Source: DAOTEJ01 sp035454085
GTDB lineage: Bacteria > Pseudomonadota > Gammaproteobacteria > Burkholderiales > Burkholderiaceae_F
NCBI GenBank assembly: GCA_035454085.1
Contig: DAOTEJ010000088.1
Span: forward strand, 1 to 10,029
Direction of reading: 5' to 3'
Length of the DNA: 10,029 bases
Shown: positions 6,015 to 10,029 of the stretch, in pieces
Layout of the letters: each line of letters begins with the position of its first letter
Numbering within the stretch: the first letter of the stretch is position 1
The notes under the pieces: model-generated
Told to the model about the DNA's origin: nothing
What the model saw: only the letters and a program-made list of their open reading frames with translations
Databases searched by the model: none
Made by a program: the position numbers and the translations under genes

Positions 6015-7107
6015 GTGATCCGGTGGCTACCTTTCGCCGGCACGGCCTGGCCTGAGTTCTCGCCGGATGAGCTCGAAACCGTGCCCGGCTTCGATCCGGT
6101 GGCTCAGTGGTGGGTTGACTCGCCCGGCGCGCCGACTCCCGCGCGCCTGACCCTGCCCGGCGCGCCGGCCTGGTTCGCCAACGGCTCGAACGTGGAGATT
6201 TTCTCCACGCCTAACCCCTGGCAACCGTGGGCCGCCGCGACCCTGACCGGAGTCAAGATCAAGACCGCCGACAAAGTTGGCACCGTGGTTCCGTATGCCT
6301 TCGCCGCGGGCCTGTGGTCGCCTCAATTCGCGCAAGCTCGCGCGCAGCCCTGGGACTCGACCGGCATTGACCCGGAAGCTTGGGCCGTGATCGGTGCCGC
6401 CGCCGCCGCGCTGGTGGGCGGTGCGCTCGGCCTGGGCGCCGCCGCCGAGACTGCCGCCGCGCCCGCCGCCTCGAGCCCCAGCTCGGCCGGATNNNNNNNN
6501 NNNNNNNNNNNNNNNNNNNNNNNNNNNNNNNNNNNNNNNNNNNNNNNNNNNNNNNNNNNNNNNNNNNNNNNNNNNNNNNNNNNNNNNNNNNNGGGTGTCG
6601 GGCTTTGACCTGGTGGCCGAGGCTGCCGCGCCGATCGCGCCGGCCTCGAGCTCGGCCGGATGGGTGTCGGGCTTTGACCTGGTGGCCGAGGCTGCCGCGC
6701 CGATCGCGCCGGCCTCAAGCTCGGCCGGATGGGTGTCGGGGTTCGACCTCGTGGCCGAGGCTGCGGCCGGGCCTGCCTCGTCTATCGCGCTCGGGCCTGG
6801 CGCATCCGCGGCCGGCGCCTATGCCGACGCGATCGCGGCCGGCGCCCTCACGCCTGGCGCCTCGCTCGTGGCCGCCGCCGCGCCTGCGGCCTCGCTGCCT
6901 TCGCTCTCGAACCTGGCCGGCTCCGCGGCAAAGGTGCTCGGGCCGGTGCTCTCCACGGCCGCAAAGGTGATCGGCTCGCCCTCGGGCTCGAGCTCGAGCT
7001 CCGCGCCTGGCCAGGCTGCGCCGATCGGCCAGGCCGCGCCCGCTTCGGGCTCTGCGCTGCCTCTCATCCTGGCCGCTGTTGCTGCCGCTCTCGCTCTCAA
7101 GGGGTAA
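6015..7107 (+). CDS. Membrane protein with 23-residue repeats, interrupted by assembly gap
   Basis: A GTG start follows TAAGGGG. Residues 1-120 form a Trp/Pro-rich soluble domain. A hydrophobic helix (about 122-143) and an Ala/Pro/Ser linker lead to tandem 23-residue repeats with the core WVSGFDLVAEAAAPIAPASS, then an Ala/Gly-rich region and a C-terminal hydrophobic helix (LPLILAAVAAALALKG). The 100 Ns split the frame (100 is not divisible by 3). The bases on both sides, ggat and gggtgtcg, join exactly as at an internal repeat junction, so any true gap of 0 or a multiple of 69 bases restores one frame. The minimum length is then 330 residues. It is probably a virion membrane or vertex protein whose repeats vary the length of a stalk, by inference. 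Confidence 0.65.
6493..6592. other. 100-N assembly gap within a tandem repeat
   Basis: Exactly 100 Ns mark a scaffold gap of unknown true length. It lies at the boundary of a 69-bp repeat unit, so the cause is probably failed assembly of identical copies. Confidence 0.9.
6593..6768 (+). repeat. 69-bp tandem repeats (23 codons)
   Basis: Units begin with GGGTGTCGGG at 6593, 6662 and 6731, a period of exactly 69 bases. The first two differ at only one base (about 6716), and the third diverges after about 35 bases. Each encodes G-WVSGFDLVAEAAAPIAPASSSA. Near-identity of the first two copies points to recent duplication or homogenisation. More copies are likely in the gap. Confidence 0.9.
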
Positions 7108-7109
7108 GC

Positions 7110-7799
7110 ATGTTTCAGGAATTCAATTTCATCGTCCCCTTCTCGGGCGCGCTTACCGGCAACGTCCGCACCATCGCCGCCGCGGGGGATTGGTTCCGCG
7201 TGCGCGAATCTTCGGTGGCGCCGCTCAAGGTCACGCTGATGCCCTCGGGCGTGTCCGTGCGCTGCCTGCCTGGCCAGGGGCTGCGCGGGAAGCGCTTCGA
7301 TTACCTCGTGATCGAAAACGTCGATGACACCTACACCGCCTTTGGTTCGCTCCTCGTGTCATCTGGCGCCGCGCTGGTCGATGACCGGGTGACGGGTGAC
7401 GTTGCGATAAGCGACCTCATCACGGAGCGTTGCCAATACTGGGCCGCGCCTGGTCCTACCGCTGTGGGCTTCAACACCACGCAGATCGTAGGGACCGCCG
7501 AAAACAAGTCCGGGCTGATCGTGCGCGCGGCCTGGATCGACGTTGAGTCGGCGGCCGGCAATACGACCTTCGCCATGTTCGCGAGCGGGCCAATCGCGCC
7601 TTCGACCTTCGCCACGGAAAACCCGCGGATTTACGTCGCCAGGGCGGCGGCCTCCGGCGCAGGCGTCTCGAACAATCTTTCGCAGCCCGAAATGCGCCGC
7701 CGCCTGCCGCCTGGGTGGGGGCTCTGGCAGGTCACGAGCGTCCAGACGAATCCCGCGACCTCGGTTTTCCACTCCGTCTGCTTTGAGCTGCTGCGGTGA
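7110..7799 (+). CDS. Beta-rich structural protein, putative spike or vertex protein
   Basis: This 229-residue protein has the ATG at 7110 preceded by AAGGGG, which overlaps the stop of the repeat gene. It has no membrane segment and many short alternating strands. Examples are WFRVRESSVAPLKVTLM, FDYLVIENVDD followed by a turn, then VDDRVTGDVAIS, and the C-terminal WGLWQVTSVQTNPATSVFH. The FDxLxIxN...VDDRVxGDVxI pattern recurs in small phage structural proteins as far as I recall. Being soluble, beta-rich and next to capsid and membrane genes, it is a candidate pentameric vertex or receptor-binding protein equivalent to PM2 P1. It is shorter than P1 (335), and no direct similarity can be claimed. 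Like the capsid gene it contains no GAGCTC. Confidence 0.65.
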   Translation: MFQEFNFIVPFSGALTGNVRTIAAAGDWFRVRESSVAPLKVTLMPSGVSVRCLPGQGLRGKRFDYLVIENVDDTYTAFGSLLVSSGAALVDDRVTGDVAISDLITERCQYWAAPGPTAVGFNTTQIVGTAENKSGLIVRAAWIDVESAAGNTTFAMFASGPIAPSTFATENPRIYVARAAASGAGVSNNLSQPEMRRRLPPGWGLWQVTSVQTNPATSVFHSVCFELLR

Positions 7800-8471
7800 A
7801 TGGGCGCGCGCCTGTTCTTGTGGAGTGCTCTCGGCGCGCTCATCGCCTGGCGCCTGGCGCCGCGTGCGCTCGCCGAGTTCGACGCCGCGAGCTCGGGCGA
7901 GGCGCTGCAACTGGCGAGCCTGCCGGAGCTGATCGGGGGCGCGGTGTCTGATCCTGCCGGCGCCCTCGGCCTAGAGCTCGAGCTCGAGCCCGAGCTCGGC
8001 CAGGCCGACGCCAACGCCCGCGCCTTTCTGGCCGCGATCGCCTGGGCGGAAGGCGCCGACTATTCGACGCTGTACGGGGGCGCGCTGTTCGACTCTTTCG
8101 CCGACCATCCCGCCGAGCTCGGATGGGCCGGCCTGCGCCTGCCTGACCGGCTGTGCCAGGCGGCCGGCTTCGGGCCGGGGTGCGTGAGCACGGCCGCGGG
8201 CCGGTATCAGATCAACCGGCCGACGTGGCGCGCGCTACGCGCACGCCTCGCGCTGCCTGACTTCTCGCCGGCCTCGCAGGATGCCGCCGCGCTCGAGCTC
8301 ATCCGCGAGCGTGGTGCGCTCGGCCTCGTGCACGCGGGCGAATTCGCCGCCGCTGTCGATCGCGTGCGCCGCGTGTGGGCCTCGCTGCCCGGCGCGGGCT
8401 ACGCGCAGCCCGAGAAAAGTCTCGACGCGCTGGCCAGCGTCTATCAGTTCAACGGGGGAACCTTCGCATGA
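7800..8471 (+). CDS. Lambda R-like lytic transglycosylase (GH104) with N-terminal anchor
   Basis: This 223-residue protein has a hydrophobic N-terminal segment (residues 3-20), an acidic low-complexity linker (58-70), then a catalytic domain that closely follows lambda endolysin R. It has FLAAIAWAEGAD with E84 as the probable catalytic acid, FADHP, AGRYQ (133-137), LPDFSPASQDAAAL, ERGAL and WASLPGAGY. Such enzymes cleave the MurNAc-GlcNAc bond to give 1,6-anhydro ends. The ATG directly follows the previous stop. PM2 carries a virion-bound putative transglycosylase (P7), so the enzyme may serve entry; alternatively the N-terminal segment makes it a signal-anchor endolysin for release. Both are compatible with the anchor. 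Confidence 0.87.
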   Translation: MGARLFLWSALGALIAWRLAPRALAEFDAASSGEALQLASLPELIGGAVSDPAGALGLELELEPELGQADANARAFLAAIAWAEGADYSTLYGGALFDSFADHPAELGWAGLRLPDRLCQAAGFGPGCVSTAAGRYQINRPTWRALRARLALPDFSPASQDAAALELIRERGALGLVHAGEFAAAVDRVRRVWASLPGAGYAQPEKSLDALASVYQFNGGTFA

Positions 8472-8782
8472 AAACCGCTCAACTCGTCGCGCTCGGCCTC
8501 GGCGCCGCGGCTGTCTTGCTGCTCTCGAGGCGCCAGGCGCAGGCGCGCCCGGTGCCGCCTCAGGCCGTGCCCGTGCTGAATGCTCAATCCGACCTGTGGC
8601 TGAAGCTCGGCGCGCTCGACGTGGCGCGCGGCCTGCTCGGCTCGCTCACTGGCCAGGCATCCGCGCCGAGCGTGCCCTCGCTCAACGCGAGCACGGCCGG
8701 CCGCGACCCCTGGGCGCTGATTGATTTCTCGGGCATGAGCTCGCCGGGAGTCTCGACGCTGCCGACCGATTGGACGGGGTAG
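8468..8782 (+). CDS. Small N-anchored membrane protein ending in DWTG
   Basis: This is a 104-residue protein coupled to the transglycosylase by ATGA. An N-terminal hydrophobic helix (about 4-20, QLVALGLGAAAVLLL) followed by RRQAQAR predicts an anchor with the rest outside or inside the virion membrane. The remainder is Ser/Ala/Leu-rich with no recognised domain. The last residues, TDWTG, resemble those of the next protein, encoded by an identical 15-bp stretch that also carries the stop and the next ribosome site. It is probably a virion membrane protein, by context. Confidence 0.7.
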   Translation: MKTAQLVALGLGAAAVLLLSRRQAQARPVPPQAVPVLNAQSDLWLKLGALDVARGLLGSLTGQASAPSVPSLNASTAGRDPWALIDFSGMSSPGVSTLPTDWTG

Positions 8783-8783
8783 G
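8769..8783 (+). repeat. 15-bp repeat coding WTG-stop, copy 1
   Basis: ATTGGACGGGGTAGG is identical to 9177-9191. It encodes the C-terminal WTG, includes the stop codon and supplies the G-rich ribosome site of the next gene. Confidence 0.6.
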
Positions 8784-8785
8784 GC

Positions 8786-9190
8786 ATGGCCGCTCGGGAC
8801 TTCGCCACGCCGGCCGGCCTGCTCACCCTGGCGGGCGCTGCCCTCGCGATCCTGGCCGCCGCCTGGCTGTATCAGCGGCGCGGCTCGCTCACTGTTGAAG
8901 GCGTCGCCTCTGACCTGGCCGGCGCGGCCGTTGACACCGTGACCGGTGCCGCCTCGGGCGCGCTCTCGTCCGTGTCGGATGCGCTCGGCATCGCCCGGCC
9001 GGCCGATACCGTGGGGGACGTGGATCGCGCCCGCGAGCTGATCGGCCAACTCGGCTACTTCCGCGCTTCTCAGCTCGTGGACGCTGTGACGTTCGCCCGC
9101 GCCGCCCTGGCCGGGCCGCTCTACTACGGCAACGAAGGCCGGCGCCAGGCGCCCGCGCCGGAGCTCACGCCGGGCAATTGGACGGGGTAG
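8786..9190 (+). CDS. Membrane protein ending in NWTG, putative virion component
   Basis: This is a 134-residue protein with one N-terminal hydrophobic helix (about 10-29) followed by the basic YQRRG, giving the same topology as the preceding protein. The middle has small-residue-rich helices (SDLAGAAVDTVTGAASGAL) and a segment DRARELIGQLGYFRASQLVD. The tail APAPELTPGNWTG ends like its neighbour. ATG is close behind GGGG and the upstream stop. It may be a diverged duplicate of the previous gene in layout, although the bodies do not align by eye. A role in the virion membrane is inferred from context. Confidence 0.7.
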   Translation: MAARDFATPAGLLTLAGAALAILAAAWLYQRRGSLTVEGVASDLAGAAVDTVTGAASGALSSVSDALGIARPADTVGDVDRARELIGQLGYFRASQLVDAVTFARAALAGPLYYGNEGRRQAPAPELTPGNWTG

Positions 9191-9191
9191 G
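9177..9191 (+). repeat. 15-bp repeat coding WTG-stop, copy 2
   Basis: This is an exact copy of 8769-8783 at the equivalent position of the next gene. Confidence 0.6.
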
Positions 9192-9193
9192 CC

Positions 9194-9364
9194 GTGGGCG
9201 GTGAACTTCTCTTTTCCCTGCTCGGGACTGTCGGCGGGGCGGCGGCGGTGTATGCCGCCATCCGTGCCGACCTGCGCGAGGCGCTCGTCACTGCGCGAGC
9301 TGCCGCCGCCGCTGCCGACAAGGCGCACGCTCGCATTGACTCTCAACTCCAAGAAAGGCGCTGA
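9194..9364 (+). CDS. Small membrane/coiled-coil protein, putative lysis accessory
   Basis: This 56-residue protein starts at GTG shortly after GGGG. One hydrophobic helix (residues 4-22, ELLFSLLGTVGGAAAVYAA) is followed by an Ala/Arg/Asp-rich helix (IRADLREALVTARAAAAAADKAHARIDSQL) of coiled-coil type. Short proteins of this layout commonly sit beside holins and endolysins in phages. It could be a small holin, an antiholin or a spanin-like piece. The end lies five bases before the holin-like gene start. Confidence 0.65.
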   Translation: MGGELLFSLLGTVGGAAAVYAAIRADLREALVTARAAAAAADKAHARIDSQLQERR

Positions 9365-9368
9365 CCCC

Positions 9369-9581
9369 ATGAACCCGAAACTACGCGCGATCCTGCTCCA
9401 CCTGCGCGAGCCTTCAACCTGGGCCGGTGTCGCCGGCCTGGCCGTTGCGCTCGGCGCGCCTGTCGGCACCGTGTCGGCGGCCGTGCAGGGCATCATCGGC
9501 GTAGCCAGCCTGGCCGCGATCGTGCTGCCCGAACGGGGCGACGCCTCCGGCTCGAGCTCGAGCTCCGGCTCCGGCGCCTGA
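9369..9581 (+). CDS. Holin-like membrane protein
   Basis: This 70-residue protein has a basic start (MNPKLRAILLHLREPSTWAG), two hydrophobic segments (about 17-29 and 34-51, split by GAPVGTV) and LPER, then a Ser/Gly tail. The REPSTWAG...LGxPxGTVxAxxQ...LPER pattern is familiar from small holin-like proteins next to phage endolysins. It would make inner-membrane holes that time lysis. AAGAAAGG serves as ribosome site. The Ser tail is coded by TCGAGCTCGAGC runs, as in other proteins of the element. It is the last rightward gene of the element. Confidence 0.7.
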   Translation: MNPKLRAILLHLREPSTWAGVAGLAVALGAPVGTVSAAVQGIIGVASLAAIVLPERGDASGSSSSSGSGA

Positions 9582-9862
9582 GAAACGGCCCGGAACCGGG
9601 CCAATTCGGCCGCCTGGGCGCTTGCGAGCGCCTGGCAGGCCCTGAGCTCGTTCTCTAGGTCGATCGCGGCCTCTGCGCGGCCGTAGGGGCTCGCGTACCA
9701 CAACAGGCGCAGCGCCCAAGCGGGCGGCCGGCCTGATCGGTGCCAGCGGGTGAGCGTGTCGGGGGTGCGCCCGAGCACGCGGGCGGCCTGACTACGGCCG
9801 CCGCACGCGCGCTCGAGCTCGTGCAAATCGGCGGGGCCGCCGAGTTTCGGGGGGCAGAACAT
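9572..9862 (-). CDS. Leftward helix-turn-helix regulator, 3' end undefined
   Basis: From the ATG at 9862, residues 12-45 form a helix-turn-helix (ELERACGGRSQAARVLGRTP, then DTLTRWHRSGRPPAWAL), followed by WYASPYGRAEAAIDLENELR and a likely coiled-coil helix to about residue 95. This is a Cro- or repressor-like layout seen in small phage regulators near 100 residues. No in-frame stop occurs until 8444, so the formal frame is 472 codons and runs antisense through four well-supported genes. Only the first 97 codons are annotated here. Either the gene truly overlaps antisense or it has lost its stop or frame. No good Shine-Dalgarno precedes the ATG; a TTG at residue 13 is an alternative. Its upstream DNA is attR, so its promoter may exist only in the excised circle. 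Confidence 0.55.
9587..9602. terminator. Inverted repeat after the last rightward gene, possible terminator
   Basis: GGCCCGGAACCGGGCC can fold into a GC-rich hairpin six bases after the holin stop. The rightward strand lacks a T-run (AATTCGG follows). The leftward strand has GTTTCTC after the stem, so it may act weakly in either direction. It lies inside the leftward open frame of the helix-turn-helix gene. Confidence 0.3.
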
Positions 9863-9875
9863 CGGGAAGTGAATC

Positions 9876-9890
9876 GGGCGCCAGGCGCCC
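9876..9890. repeat. Perfect palindrome beside attR
   Basis: GGGCGCC-A-GGCGCCC has seven-base arms and a one-base centre, and ends three bases before the XerD arm of attR. A related run GCGCCAGGCGCCCGCG also occurs at 9143-9158 within a gene. It could be an accessory-protein or regulator site, or one of many GC-rich palindromes in the element. Confidence 0.4.
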
Positions 9891-9893
9891 GCG

Positions 9894-9921
9894 AGTTGAC
9901 ATAATGCACATTATGCGCAGT
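9894..9921 (+). other. Right attachment site (attR), near-complete dif
   Basis: The XerD arm (AGTTGACATAA, 9894-9904), centre (TGCACA, 9905-9910) and XerC arm (TTATGCGCAGT, 9911-9921) match the E. coli dif reverse complement at 22 of 28 positions by hand alignment, with the run ACATTATGCGCA identical. The element therefore sits at the chromosomal dimer-resolution site. The left half is phage-derived and the right half host-derived. Confidence 0.8.
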
Positions 9922-10029
9922 TGATGAAATGGCTGGTAGGACACGCAGGCTGGCCGAAGGCGCGTCGCGGAGCCGACGCCGCATCACCCCAACCGCTGAA
10001 ACAGGAGGCTCCTACGGAGCGGCAAGCCG
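9922..10029. other. Right host flank
   Basis: This is chromosomal DNA beyond dif. No gene is recognised. The end (GGCTCCTACGGAGCGGCAAG) recalls the GTAGGAGCGGC-type intergenic repeats of xanthomonads and pseudomonads, a weak host hint only. Confidence 0.35.

Larger units (their letters stand above)
55..9910. mobile_element. PM2-like (Corticoviridae-like) prophage integrated at a dif-like site
   Basis: The element is bounded by two dif-like sites whose shared core is ACATAAT(A/G)CACA, matching at 11 of 12 positions. Between them are Rep, a packaging ATPase, a double-jelly-roll-type capsid protein, many small membrane proteins and a lambda R-like transglycosylase. The length of about 9.86 kb (with a gap of unknown true size) is close to the 10.1 kb of phage PM2. 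No tyrosine or serine recombinase gene, tail gene, terminase or portal is seen, which argues against a tailed-phage remnant and for use of host XerCD. All core genes look intact. The assignment rests on reading the proteins and on remembered family features, not on a search. Confidence 0.8.

Noticed and set aside
6593..6768. CRISPR array
   Set aside because: The repeats are contiguous 69-bp coding units without spacers.
6729..7109. N-terminal extension of the 7110-7799 protein
   Set aside because: It lies in the wrong frame over the repeat gene; the ATG at 7110 has a clear ribosome site.
8444..9571. C-terminal part of the leftward 472-codon frame as a real protein
   Set aside because: It is the complement of four well-supported rightward genes and is low-complexity Arg/Gly/Ala-rich, as expected of a shadow frame in GC-rich DNA.
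9896..9901. TTGACA as a -35 promoter box
   Set aside because: It falls in the XerD arm of attR and has no -10 box 16-18 bases downstream in either the integrated or the circular arrangement.
1..10029. tRNA or rRNA genes
   Set aside because: No cloverleaf arms, TTCGAATCC-type T-loop context or rRNA signature was seen on either strand.

Overview
The window holds what looks like a complete small prophage of about 9.86 kb in a high-GC (roughly 70%) gammaproteobacterium. It sits between two sites resembling dif, the XerC/XerD chromosome-dimer resolution site. The content is that of a PM2-like, tailless, membrane-containing dsDNA virus (Corticoviridae-like). It has an HUH rolling-circle replication initiator with two tyrosines, an FtsK/HerA-type packaging ATPase, a 279-residue protein resembling the PM2 P2 double-jelly-roll major capsid protein, many small one- or two-helix membrane proteins, and a lambda R-like transglycosylase. 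No integrase gene is visible, which fits integration by the host XerCD recombinase. The right-hand site keeps both gammaproteobacterial-type dif arms. The flanking DNA (1-43 and 9922-10029) is too short to name the host; a Xanthomonadaceae-like host is only a guess.

Layout. The left att site (about 44-71) contains the stop codon of a leftward XRE-family regulator (47-442). A 218-bp control region (443-660) precedes a long rightward gene series. The early block is three small unknown proteins, the Rep protein, and then a coiled-coil peptide, a small beta-rich protein and two zinc-ribbon proteins, many joined by ATGA overlaps (661-3498). The morphogenesis block is a 160-aa helical protein, the packaging ATPase, a 52-aa membrane peptide, the major capsid protein, a membrane protein, a repeat-containing membrane protein broken by a 100-N assembly gap, and a beta-rich putative spike or vertex protein (3437-7799). 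The exit/entry block is a transglycosylase, two membrane proteins that both end in WTG, a small membrane/coiled-coil protein and a holin-like protein (7800-9581). A second leftward helix-turn-helix gene starts at 9862, next to the right att site.

How it fits together. Rep would start rolling-circle replication of the excised circle. The ATPase would load the genome into an icosahedral shell built on an inner membrane filled by the many small transmembrane proteins. The transglycosylase and holin-like proteins would open the cell wall and membrane. The two leftward regulators lie at opposite ends of the prophage, but circularisation across attP would place them next to each other in the same direction. 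On the circle the first regulator would also lose its att-encoded stop and gain about 34 residues. Integration may therefore rewire the regulators, which is the most interesting testable idea in the window. Other points of note are a roughly ten-fold excess of the palindrome GAGCTC and a collapsed 69-bp tandem repeat at the assembly gap.
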